A stretch of 64,000 nt of DNA from Rutstroemia sp. NJR-2017a BVV2 (lineage: Eukaryota > Ascomycota > Leotiomycetes > Helotiales > Rutstroemiaceae). Of this stretch, positions 34,604-45,128 are shown in pieces; position 1 is the first letter of the stretch; every line of letters begins with the position of its first letter. Under the pieces are notes generated by a model. That model searched no databases, was not told the DNA's origin, and saw only the letters and a program-made list of their open reading frames with translations. The position numbers and the translations under genes are program-made. The stretch lies in assembly GCA_002946415.1 (NCBI GenBank), contig NJPS01000022.1, forward strand, positions 434,001-498,000, in the 5' to 3' direction.

Positions 34604-35934
34604 TTATTTCATTCGCACCAGCTGCAGCGCTATCGGAGTTACTTCGAGTGATTTCAGTCCGACAGAGGAACCCTTTCTCCACTCAGTTGGCTGGAGGCGT
34701 ATTCCATCTTCCTCGTTGGTCTGCGTATATCTAGCTTGTTTGGGAACTGCAGATCGGGTGCGATTGAGACTGCTTAGCGATATTACAGAGCGTATGCTAC
34801 CGATGATACTCTCGGGGGAACTGCCAGAGAACAATGGTCTTAGAGTTGGCAAGCACGCCGCTATCACAGCAATGCATACTTCAACTTCGCTCCAGATCTC
34901 CACGTTGGTAACAAGACCTTGATTTGAGTCAGTTCAATCGTTTTTGGGACGGGAAGAACTCTACCTACCTAGGAAGTCGCGGTAGCCAAGTGTGGTATCT
35001 AAAATCTATCTCAGCCAAGTTATGCACATGCAAGTTATTTGAGAAACTAACCATAGATGTCGACAACGACGATAACCATTCTGACAATTGACGACGCAGT
35101 GGATCTAGAAAGAGGTTCAGTAACAAGTCTGCTCCAGAGGCCCGTTCAACGTACAAGAAACCTAGAAGAAAGATGCCGGTAAGTGCAATCTTGCGATTGG
35201 TAGACAACTGCAGTTTCCAGAGTATGGGAATAGGCGTGAGTATGACAGCAAGATCTGTCATGGCATCTGTAACGGCGAACGCCAGCTCCAGATCTGCGAG
35301 GTTATCGCAATATTTGAGGATTTCCTTATAACTCGTCCATCCCGCAGCAGGGTGTGTCCCGCACCACAGAGTTAAGGAGATAAAAAATGCTAACATCCAC
35401 AGTCCGATGAAGATCAAAAGAAAAGTTGACCAGCGGCGGAAAGCCTCGCTAACAAAGATTCTTCGATAGAACGATACGACACTGATTTTGATAGTGCCGA
35501 ATGTCAAGGACATGATAACGTAGGAGGCATACTCGACTTTGCCGGAATTGACTGTCGCTTTGTTGTCTATGGCAAGTCCTGTCTTCGGGTTTCTGGGAGT
35601 ATGTCCACCTAGCGCACCAAGTGCTGATGCTATATTGTCTGTGAATAACGCTGACACTGTGAGGGTAAAAGGCATTGCCTACCAACAAACATCAAGATAC
35701 TCAGCAGCCAAGCTAGCACCTACAAAGAAAACATTAGCGAGGATTCATACCGAAATTTACCAACAAAAGTATGAATAATTAAGAACATACCAACGCGACC
35801 AAGATGCTCCAGTCATCAAGTCCTAGCTTTGTTTGTCTAACTTTTCTCACGTAAAAGCGAAGTCCAACAGATATGGTAGCCAATGATACAAGTACTACAG
35901 AGACCACGATAACAGTAGTCGGATTTGGAGACAT
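34604..35934 (-). CDS. Fungal rhodopsin-like (seven-helix) membrane protein
   Basis: Six small exons on the minus strand: 35934-35791, 35719-35683, 35638-35155, 35104-35052, 34998-34969, 34917-34604; introns are 44-71 bp and all phases agree (353 residues). The pattern is that of the large plant-associated fungal family with a 'rhodopsin' domain (integral membrane protein Pth11-like/SAT20-like): VGLRFYVRKV, LGLDDWSILVAL, VEYASYVIMSLTFGTIKISV, YRRIF, then the aromatic/Cys-rich loop LTLWCGTHP, and near the end EIWSEVEVCIAVIAACLPTL. No retinal Lys can be assigned, so it is not a light-driven pump. Function unknown; some members act as receptors or lie in metabolite clusters. The 30-bp and 37-bp exons are inferred from phase and motif continuity. 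Confidence 0.82.
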
Positions 35935-37199
35935 TTTCTCTGTTGTGCTGATCGTGGGGTCTTTGGTTAAAGAGAAGTGTAGTGGAGAGTGCAGAACCCG
36001 GAATAAGCACGGAATGCCTTTAGTACTTGCGGATCGGAAGGCATATCTAGCAGAACAGCTTCGAGAACATCAAACCAGACTTGAGTAGCCGAGCACTTTT
36101 TGCTACTAAGCTGTGTTGGGAGGTGCGATTTGGAACAGATAATGGGAATAACGCCCAGTGCTGATTGAGTGCCCCGGTACGAGATGGATTCCCAGCAGTA
36201 CGGACCTACATTCCGGATGCCTGGGATGCTGCTTCTGCTGTTACGGATATCAGCTTCTTCATCGCGCAGCTAACAGTTCTACGAATTAATACAGGCATTT
36301 TCAGGGTTACGTGCGGCAAGACTTCCACATCGGAGAAAAGCCGCAAAACGCGCGCTACCCCTCCTTACCGCGGCCCCTGTTTCCTTCCGCCAATCGCGCC
36401 CTTAGCAATTTAGCCATGTAGATTGTCTGCCGCATACGGATATACATTGATTCAAGTATGCAATGGGACTCTACTATACACATGCCAACTACATACCAAC
36501 AACATACAACAATGGTCCTCTTTTCTTTTCTGGCAGGTCATCCACACGGTCCAAAAAGCCTATCATGAACAGCGAGGTCACAATTTCAAGCTATTCCTCG
36601 GAAACTTTATTATTTTCTCTTTCCAATTAGAGCTCATCCGATGCATGCATTGTATAGTTGGTGATGAGACGCTGTTTGCTTAATTTACTCGAGGTAACAC
36701 CATGCTTGGATTCTAGGTCATTCCACTGAAAGCATCGTGCTCATGGGAATCTCTCTGCATCACTACATGGCTACTAGGTTTATGTCGAGGTTGGTGCATA
36801 TTGCTCCCTGACAGAAACGGCACTAGGGGAGTTTTATCCTCTTGCTTTGAATCTTGAAGTAGAGTTGATGGTCGCCGACCAAATCTTAGCCTACAACAAT
36901 GATCGTATTTCTACCACGGTGTGGATCGTCATATGTTCCAGAGTTACGAACCTCTGGCATATGGATGCGAGTGACTGGGCTCGGAAAGACGCGTCAGCCA
37001 TCGAACTTCACGTAACAATCAATGAGATCTCAATTTGTGCCTGTTTGACTGCTATTCATAGATTCTATACAGAAAAATAGCCATTGACAAACTACAGGTA
37101 ACAGCCCCCTCCCCATCCGAGCATCTGGTCTCCCGTCTAGTTCCCAGTCACAATTATTTCCAAAGTCATCCCCCTATTACAAAAAGCATTCTAACCTTT
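35935..37199. other. Intergenic, 1.3 kb
   Basis: No gene I can support. Short frames (for example 36423-36683 and 36847-37080 on plus) lack domains or signal peptides. Confidence 0.45.
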
Positions 37200-37390
37200 C
37201 TAAAGATTGGCTAGATCGATAGAGTCAACGTCAAAATCATCTGGCAGCTAAGCAAAGTTAGCAAACACCTTCAAACTAAACTACAAGACCTGAGATTTCG
37301 TACTTGTTGAACTGCGCCAGGCACTGGCATTGCAATTGCTGCTCCGAGCATAACAAGCATGATAACCTTAAGAGATCTCAAAAGATCCAT
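37200..37390 (-). CDS. Small two-exon gene for a 44-residue peptide with hydrophobic leader (candidate secreted or precursor peptide)
   Basis: Too short for simple frame searches, but splice signals define it: exon 37390-37304 (29 codons), 56-bp intron 37303-37248 with donor GTACGA and acceptor GCTTAG, exon 37247-37200 ending in TAG; phase 0. The N-terminus MDLLRSLKVIMLVMLGAAIA is a good signal-peptide-like leader with a possible cleavage after AIA or before MPVPG. The rest is short and acidic (LPDDFDVDSIDLANL). There is a plausible untranslated leader and a branch-site-like CTAAC before the acceptor. No repeats, no Lys-Arg Kex2 site after the leader, no Cys and no Tyr. It is divergent from a UstYa-family gene starting at 37985, which is the reason it is worth attention. 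It could instead be a spurious frame or a non-RiPP secreted peptide. Confidence 0.5.
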
Positions 37391-37984
37391 TGTGAGCTTG
37401 TGAAGACTGCTTCGGTTAGATCGGCAAACATATAGGGAACAAATTCGACTGACTTGGTGGACTAACAGCGATTAATTTGAGAGGACTGGAAAGGCTTGCG
37501 GTGCTTGGATTTCTGTGTGTTGAAGATGAGAGTTGAACTGCGATGTCAAGGAAGAAACAAGAGGGTTTAATACTACATCCTAGGTGTTGGTTCTGCAACG
37601 AGACAATTGTTGTAAGTTTACTTCTTTGCCACAAATGGGACTGCATGGGCTATGATGTTGGTTCTTCAAGAAGATCCATTCACGCACCTGGGGGGCGCAT
37701 TTTTACTCACTATGCTATAGTAATGTAGATGTTACGAATGGTGGGTGTGCCACCTAGTGGACGAGTTACAAGTCGGTGAAGGTGGAGGGTGTGGTAGCGG
37801 ATGAGATCAGAGGGAAAAAAGGGTAGAGAAAGTTGAGGAAGTACCAGGGAAGACTGTGAATCACCTCTGGAAAAGGTCTGAACGATATCTCAACAGCACT
37901 TAAGACATAAAATTTCCCACATCAGCACTCGCTTCTCGGCCAATTTATACCGTCTCATTACAATCAAGTTTACAAAAAGCCATC
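37391..37984. promoter_or_regulatory. Divergent upstream region of the peptide gene and the UstYa-like gene
   Basis: 594 bp between two start codons pointing away from each other, an arrangement that allows co-expression. No specific regulator site can be assigned. Confidence 0.4.
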
Positions 37985-38921
37985 ATGGAAACACTGGAGA
38001 GCAAATATACACTTCTCGACCAAAGCGACAGCTCAAGAAACTCCACACATTCTGAGGCAGAGCCTAGTGTACCCGAAAATGTCGAGGAGGCACACAGTAC
38101 CGTGAAGGTATTCCGACGAGATCCTCTCAAGACATTGCTCATTGTGCTTCTTCTCATCATTGCAATCTCCCAAAGCATAACCATTGCGCATTTATCTAGA
38201 CGTGCATGTGGCCAGGAAATATTGGAATGCAAGCAATCTCTCGGCAAGCAGAGCCCATTCTTTTACCTTGAAAGCTCATAGACGGCTAATATGTATTAGC
38301 TGGACTGGTACCCATGAAAAATGTCATGCGTCAACAGTTTCTGCCCACCAAGTATATGGATTTCAACGAAACTGAATCTTCCTCGGCATGGGAAGACATC
38401 CAGGCCGGCCACGGACAAGTCTCTATCGATCCTAAGTGGGCTGTTGCCCAGGGTCTACCACCTTCTATGAGCCATCCTATCGAGACCGAGAAAATGGTCT
38501 ATACCGTCAGCGCATACCATTCACTTCACTGTCTTGTAAGTAAACACAATCTCTTTTGGAATTTCTACAATCTGCACTAGCTTACTCTCCACCCACCCTT
38601 GTTCAGAAGTTCCTTCGCCAACATTACATTGCATTAAAAAATGGCAGCGGAATTGACTGGGAAATCCATCACGATTTTCATTGCTTCGATACCTTGCGCC
38701 AAAACATTATGTGTACGGCAGATGATAATTTGCTTCATGCCACTGGACATAGAGATGCTGGTTATGGACAGGTGGTCCAGTGCAAAGACTGGGATACCTT
38801 GCGTGAATGGGCCACAGAACGGTCTGCCTGCTATCATGACCACTTAGGTTCGTCAAAGGGTCACTTGGGTCATTGTGATAACGGCGAGGATGGTTTGCCT
38901 CGGAACTCTTTGATGGAATAA
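37985..38921 (+). CDS. UstYa-family (DUF3328) oxidase-like protein, copy 1
   Basis: Exons 37985-38243, 38300-38535, 38607-38921 (269 residues). Type II membrane topology: a 48-residue N-terminal tail, one membrane segment at about 49-70 (TLLIVLLLIIAISQSITI), then a lumenal domain. Both diagnostic HxxHC motifs are present: YHSLHCL and HDFHCFDTLRQNIMC, with CKDWDTLREWATERSAC near the end. UstYa proteins catalyse oxidative cyclisation, hydroxylation or halogenation of peptides in dikaritin and related pathways, and may bind copper through these motifs. The last intron is ordinary GT-AG; the first appears to use a GC donor (GCAAGC at 38244), since no GT donor joins the membrane segment to the AWEDI-containing exon in frame. 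Its neighbour on the opposite strand is the small peptide gene. Confidence 0.87.
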
Positions 38922-39734
38922 ATGCGGGATGGTGCTTGAGGAGCTGTTGTCTAACCAGGGGTTTCCTTCTTCACACTTCAGCAGATCGATAGGTCATGTC
39001 CATTACTCCAGCTTTGCTTCTTTGATTGTCGATCCTTACTATATCTGTGTATGCATTACACCCTTGCCAAAACCGAATATCAGTGCAGATGCCAGCGGAA
39101 AAAGTCTATGTCATTCATTGTCTTCAATATTGTACGGCTTCCTGCGCTTTGCCGCTGGAATACATTCAACTGCAGCAGGATTGCCACATTAGCCCGGGTT
39201 CGCATGAGATCATAACGCCAAAAAAATCCAACTGTTGCTTAATGAATTCTACTTTGAAGGAATACCGGAGCTGGCCTCGGTTAATGTATATGTTGGTGAT
39301 TACGATTCTAGTTTTTGCTCCGAGAGGGGTGGCTGTCTTTACCAGTCTGCCGGATCTCTGTCGGTTGTGCTATTGGTCGGGGATGGCCGCCCGGAAATAA
39401 TAAATGGCTAGGATATGCTTTTCCATGTCCCTGTTGGCGCTTGGAGAGATTTTTCTTGCACACCACTTCACTGAAGAATGTAACATAACGGGCAGTGTAC
39501 ATGTGCGGTTCATATCTATTAAATGTTACTTCAAGGTTGTACATCCAACAGTGTACAAGTGGATCAACTTCGAGTTCCCTGATATGGAGACTATGATTGC
39601 CCGAGCCAAACAGGTCAGGCAATTATGACTACGATCAGTTCCGCCTGAGAGTCAATGGCAATACGCCAGAAGTTCACCTCCCACGAAATTGGTGAGCGAG
39701 GGATCAAAAATTGATTTTGACATTTTCTAACGCC
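38922..39734. other. Intergenic
   Basis: Between UstYa copy 1 and the MFS gene. A plus-strand frame at 39404-39628 begins MARICFSMSLLALGEIF, somewhat leader-like, but nothing else supports it. No tandem repeats or Kex2-spaced cores. Confidence 0.45.
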
Positions 39735-41331
39735 ATGAACGAAGCTCTAAGCCCCGAAAATGGCGGCACGTCAGTTCAAGCCGTGAAGAATGAGAACTAC
39801 GATCTCTCCATGACGGAAAAGTTGGAGGGGCTTGAAGCTACGGCTGACCCGTCGATAACCAAGCCAGCAGGAGAATCCTTCTACATAGTCACCTTTGATG
39901 GCGACGACGACTCGCAAAACCCACTAAACTGGCCACGCTCTCGGAAGTGGGCTATGGTGGGTGTTTTATCCAGTGCGAGTTTGGTAGCGTATGAATCCCC
40001 CAACTTACGCTATCGTCTACTACCGTCATCACTGACTCTCTTTTAGAATCCTAGGAACGGGCATGTGCATTCCACCATCGTCACAGATACTTTCTTCCCT
40101 AAAATCTCACCATGAGATATTCCTCACACTTCTTGTTTCCGTATGGGAACTTGGCGAGGCTTGTGGGCCGTTATTCATCGGACCGCTATCAGAAATGTAT
40201 GGACGTGTTCCCGTCTACCATACAACTAACGTTCTGTTCACCATTTTTTCCATCGCATGTGCTGTTAGCAGAAACATCGACATGCTTCTGGCTTTTCGAT
40301 TCTTAAATGGCATGGGCGTAGCTGCGATCAGTTTGAATTCTAGTGTTGTGGGCGATATGTTTATCCAGGAAGAGCGCGCGGGTGTCCAGGCCCTTATCAA
40401 TCTTCCTGCATTGACTGGGCTAGCTATCGCCCCTCTTATTGGCGGCTACGTCGGCGAGACACTTGGATGGCGTTGGGTCTTCTGGCTGGGTGCGATCGTA
40501 GGCGGATTGTGTGAGCTAGGGTTCATCCTCTTCTTCCGCGAATCCTACAAAGTGACGATCCTTGAGCAAAAAGCCTCCAAAAAGCGTCTTGCCACAGGCG
40601 ATCCCAAATTCCGCTCCATATACGCATCCGAGACAAAGTCCAGCAGGCAACTATTCGCGGAGGCGATTGTGCGTCCTGCGAAAATTTTGGTCCTCTCGCC
40701 AATCGTGCTGGTCATGTCTATCTATGGTGCAATCGTCTTCGGTTTTCAGTACTTGGTCATGACAACCATGACGGTGGTGTTTGAAGAGAATTACAACATG
40801 TCTGAAGGCACTGCCGGACTGATGTACCTCGGCAGGGGAATCGGCAGCACCATCGCGATCCTTGCGTGCAGATTCACCATGGATCGCTATATCCAAAAGA
40901 AAAAGATCACACCGGGTGGAATGAAGCCAGAGCACCGGCTTCCACCTATGATAATTGGTAGTATATGCATGCCTTTGGGTTTCTTTCTCTACGGCTGGTC
41001 TGCCGAATACAAACTACCATGGATCGTACCTGTTCTTGGGACTGCACTCATAGCTGGTAGCTTATCTGTTACAAATATCTCGCTGTATAGTTATCTGGTA
41101 GACGCTTTTTCCATATATGCTGCGTCTGCTGTGTCGGCATGTGTAGTCTTGTCGTGCATTGCTGCTGCCCTTTTGCCGATGGCAGGACCCTCCCTATACG
41201 CGCACCTTGGCGTTGGCTGGGGTACTTCGGTTTTGGCTTTTATATCTATGGCTTTTATTCCTGTCCCAATATTTCTGATGAGATACGGACAAAGAGCGAG
41301 AAGTCATTCGAAATTTCAAGTTATCGAGTGA
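39735..41331 (+). CDS. Major facilitator superfamily drug:H+ antiporter (DHA1 type)
   Basis: Exons 39735-39988 and 40047-41331; the 58-bp intron (donor GTATGA) joins in phase 2 to give LVAILGTGMCIPPSS, restoring membrane helix 1 (512 residues in all). The cytoplasmic N-terminus ends in the DHA1-type DSQNPLNWPRSRKW. The motif-A loop GPLSEMYGRVPVY follows helix 2, then FRFLNGMGVAAISLNSSVVG, then GWRWVFWLGAIVGG. Twelve hydrophobic segments are expected and can be traced roughly. Members export toxic compounds and secondary metabolites or import small substrates. Its position between two UstYa-family genes suggests export of the pathway product or self-protection, which is inference. Start at 39735 is the first Met with a normal N-terminal context. 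Confidence 0.92.
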
Positions 41332-41591
41332 ATATTGAAGCAAAAATCGGGCTTCATAAGTTGGAAACCTGCTCTTGGCTGCACAAGACCAGACGAGAAA
41401 TGAATACAAATGAGTTTTGAGGGAGAGAAAACTGAAAATTGTGACTTCCCCACGTCAAATGTTCCACTGATGAGTATATATTGTAGGCGAATCATACTTT
41501 TACAGAAATTCAATGCAGCAGTGATATTCGCCCAACTCTCAGTGATGCTGATGCCAAATCTTCGCGTTTCCAAATTCTGTCCCTAGAAGTA

Positions 41592-42487
41592 CTACTCATC
41601 ATCTTTCCCAAAATACTGTCTGACAGCAGGCAAGTAAGGCGAGTCCTCAGGACAGAACCTCAGTTGGGAATGTAGCATGTCACCTGGATCCGCATTGCCC
41701 GCCTGGAAGCACGCCGGTCTTTCCTTTGCCCAGCTTTCTAGCACTGACCAGTCTCGGCATTGTCGTAGTTCTCCCTCTGCCTTGATGGCCACCGTCGAAT
41801 TTGCTTCATATCGTCGAGGTCGAGGTGTGTCGTCGGCGTAGCACATGATGTCTTTACGCATCGCGTCAAGACAGTGAATGACATGTTCCAGCGGGACGGT
41901 TTGAGTATCGGTGTCTCGGACCTCTTTCACAAACCGGTAAATCAATTTCTGCTGGTTGTTTAGAACTAATGTGGTAGATAGTTTAGATGAACGAGGAACT
42001 TACGACACAATGTAAACCGTGATAAGCGTGGATAAAGTAGACAAGCTTGCTTTCATCCCATGGGAAGGGTGACGTCTCTCCCAGACCCTTCTCTATAGCC
42101 CAATCTTTAGACACGGCAATAGCCCCATCGTCTAAGCTTATAGCTTCTAGAAGTTCTTCTTGCGAAGAGTTCTCTTCACCCGGATTAAACTTCCAATCAA
42201 TCTGAGTATTATATGATAAACTTGCTTCATAGAAGTCTTAGCGCATTGACGATCGATATATTGGAGAGGCGGAGAGTGAGCTTACCGTATTTCGACCAGT
42301 TGGTAGCAGTCACAGTATTGGACGCGTGCCAGACTTGCATAATGTTGCTAGTTAGAGACATGACGAGTAGAATTATAAGAACACAGAAGGTTGCCACGGG
42401 GTTGTAAGGCAGAAGCCTTCGTCTGTGAAGTGTCTGCGGATGAAAATCATCCTGCGCGAGTGCTTCGTAGGTGTGCTTCTCAGTCAT
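41592..42487 (-). CDS. UstYa-family (DUF3328) oxidase-like protein, copy 2
   Basis: Exons on the minus strand: 42487-42286, 42224-42004, 41951-41592 (260 residues), with introns of 61 and 52 bp. The first acceptor is ATGAAG at 42225; the more obvious TACTCAG 31 bp further on breaks the frame. One membrane segment at about 31-51 (VATFCVLIILLVMSLTSNIM) follows a basic stretch HRRR. Both HxxHC motifs are present: AYHGLHCV and HVIHCLDAMRKDIMC, plus QCRDWSVLESWAKERPAC. The central motif GAIAVSKDWAIEKGLGET is typical of the subfamily acting beside UstYa/UstYb. Convergent with the MFS gene (261 bp apart). The two UstYa copies are clearly distinct in sequence, so this is not a recent duplication. Substrate unknown. 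Confidence 0.88.
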
Positions 42488-42969
42488 TGTTGAAGAGACG
42501 GCAGCAATACTTCTGCGTAATAGCTACTAAGTTGTGAATAGGTTATTTCGGGTACTCTAATAGCACTTTTAAATGTTCAACTACTAGTAAGTGGTGTCCA
42601 GTCCAGAATATAAGAATATCATTATCCTTTTGTGCTTATTCATTGGCGGAGATCAAGGACTCCACTCAATATTCCAACGTAGATGGCAAACCACACCACT
42701 GCAGATACGGTGATTGAAGGAAAACTGCACCACTCTCCTGCATACATTTGTCGGATGTGCTGGGATAGATGCCACTATCATTCGACGAGAATTTTGCGAA
42801 TGACCATGGGTAATGCTAACGGGAAGTTCAAACAGTTGCACCTTGCAAGAAACGGACGCACGCAGAGACCATGGGACATGACATCCTTGAGATGGGCAAA
42901 TGTCATTCTAACCTAAGAAAAATGAAGGGTTGCTGCCGGAGACATCGTCTGACGAAAATCCTGTTGTCT
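42488..42969. other. Intergenic
   Basis: Upstream of UstYa copy 2 and downstream of the aldolase gene. A plus-strand frame at 42683-42916 is not supported by any motif. Confidence 0.5.
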
Positions 42970-44164
42970 TCACTTAAGAAAACTTCCATTCGTCTTTGCT
43001 AGAATTTCATCGTAGTAACCTTGGAACGCTAGCCAGCCCTTTTCTGGACCTATTCCGAGTTAGTAATTTTTTCTTCTTTTCTTCTATTTTTGTTCTTTTT
43101 TTCTTCGTTTCTTCTTTTCTTGGGGTGGGGGGAAAGGGTAACACTCACCACCGACTTGTTCGTAAGTAAATGCCGCTTCTTCATGCCCAATAATCTTTTT
43201 CACTTTCCCACTCCCAGCAGCAGCAGCATCAACCAGTAATTGTGCTTGACAGGTTTTATCCAGACTCATAAACCAAAAAGCCGCTTCATCCACACTTTGG
43301 CCTACAGTTAGCAACCCGTGATTTTGTAAAATACACGCTTTTCCCTCCCCCAAACACTTTGCAATCCGAATCCCTTCTTCGCGATCGAGGACAATTCCCC
43401 CGAAATTGTCGTACACGCTATGGGATTTATAAAAGCGCAACGCGTCCTGCGTTATCATATCCAACGGTAGACCAAATGCGCTATAAGCTTTCCCGTACAC
43501 AGAGTGCGCGTGACACGCAGCATGAACATCGGGACGGGCTTTGTGAACTACGAGAATTAGCATGAGCCAGAATTCATCAATCCATGGTTGAAGCTGGGCT
43601 AACGTACTCTCTGAATGGATAGCAAATGCAGCTGCATTGATAGGCTCGTCCCCGACCACTACATCTCCATTTTCATTGACCAGAATCAGATCGGAGACGC
43701 AGATCTGAGAGAAATGCTGCGATAGCGGATTCAACCAGAAGTGATCGGTGAGAATGGGATCGCGGACTGATCTAGAAGGAGAATTTGGACTAATTAGCGC
43801 TTGCTTGCTTGCTTGGAAGTTGGTTCACGCCGCCCAAGATACTTTCTGACTGTGAAGGTCTCAGTACTCGTAGATGTCCTTACATATGTCCAGCAACACC
43901 TTCATCAAACCCCCGTTCTGCGAATCTACCACATATCAGCAAAGTCTTGGTCTCATCGATTTCTCTTATTTGATGATTTTGCATTACACACATCCTGAAC
44001 GCTGCAGCTAGGTGTTGCTTGCGATACAGCCTCTCTTCTTCCAAGCTCTCAAATTGGGGATATGACCTGATTTTGAGTTTTTTACCGGTGATGGTGGTCC
44101 CTTTAGCTCCCACTCGACTGTTGTTCGCCGACTCGTTGGTGAGGGAAGTTGCCGTTGGCGCCAT
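42970..44164 (-). CDS. Class II aldolase/adducin domain protein
   Basis: Four exons on the minus strand: 44164-43992, 43925-43884, 43771-43149, 43049-42970 (305 residues). The 42-bp second exon is needed to rebuild FRIFAERGFDEGVAGHI, and the last exon supplies GPEKGWLAFQGYYDEILAKT, both standard in fungal members. Metal-binding His residues are visible in ACHAHSVYGKA and in LQNHGLLTVG. Characterised relatives are sugar-phosphate aldolases or epimerases; many fungal members have unassigned substrates and occur both in primary metabolism and near metabolite clusters. Length and architecture are normal. The third intron is 99 bp and pyrimidine-poor on the coding strand. Membership in the neighbouring UstYa group is not established. 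Confidence 0.9.
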
Positions 44165-45128
44165 TTTTGGTGTCCACTATTGATACTTTTTGTATCCGTT
44201 GCTAGGAATCAGACGGGTCGATAATCGCAATCAGATCGTTTGATAGTGTTTTTTTGTTCTTTTTGGGAATTTCGGAAGGGGGGAGAGGAGTAGGACACGA
44301 TATGAGGTAGTACTGTCGATCAATCATGATACCCCGCCCCCCACCCCACTCCGCCGTGGGGTGACAGCACGGACATTACAAGACGACGACCACCATTAGA
44401 TTCTCTAGGTCATTCACTTAACAACAGCAATCAGCTATAATATATTGTCCGAAATTGGCTTTTTTACTGTGCTAGTGAGCCAGCATCGGAATCACAATAT
44501 GCACCACCTTGCAGACTACTTGAGCATATTTTCGTTAAGTTTTCATACCTCAATCAATGAATGAAAAGGAAAGAACATCGACGATAGCTTCATTACGGCG
44601 CCGGCGTAAATACAGCCTTATATGCTCGAAGACTATCAGCCAATCATTTCTAGAGGCTGCGGGACTGAACTATGGGCTAATTCTAAGTCTAGACGGTAAA
44701 GTATATCTTCGACGCGAGCTATACTACATCGACTGACAGTCTTCTAAAGGCATCAAATGTGCCAACCTTAAATGGATAATGGACTATGAAAATAAAGTTC
44801 GAAGGGGTACGAATTTCGTGAAATTATGGAAATTTTTGGAATTCTATTCAGTGCACGTTGAGATCATACTTAACTTAGTATCATTCATTTGCGAGCAACT
44901 AGGTGACGTTGACCCCGTTATTGTCCAATCACTGGCACAACCGAGAGAGCTAGACGTCACACTTTCTGGTGATTTCATAACATCATCACTCCCGCTGTTT
45001 ATAAATACTCTCTTACCCTGCCCTCGTCTCTTCTTTCTAACCAATTTCACAGATCTTGGATAATTTTCTTCTTATCTCAATTCGAACTCATTTCACCTAC
45101 CTCTCGATATCGAATACTTAACATCAAT
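44165..45128. other. Intergenic
   Basis: Divergent gap between the aldolase and the gene at 45129. Rather AT-rich; a TATA-like tttataaat lies near 44999, 130 bp upstream of the plus-strand start. No gene seen. Confidence 0.45.

Noticed and set aside
34440..34922. 160-codon plus-strand frame
   Set aside because: Mostly antisense to the last exon of the rhodopsin-like gene, whose translation carries clear family motifs.
39404..39628. Possible second short secreted peptide near the UstYa genes
   Set aside because: Leader-like start only; no intron, no core repeats, and an unremarkable C-terminus.
37390..43000. CRISPR-like or Kex2-spaced repeat arrays
   Set aside because: Looked for tandem cores expected of classical dikaritin precursors; none found in this neighbourhood.
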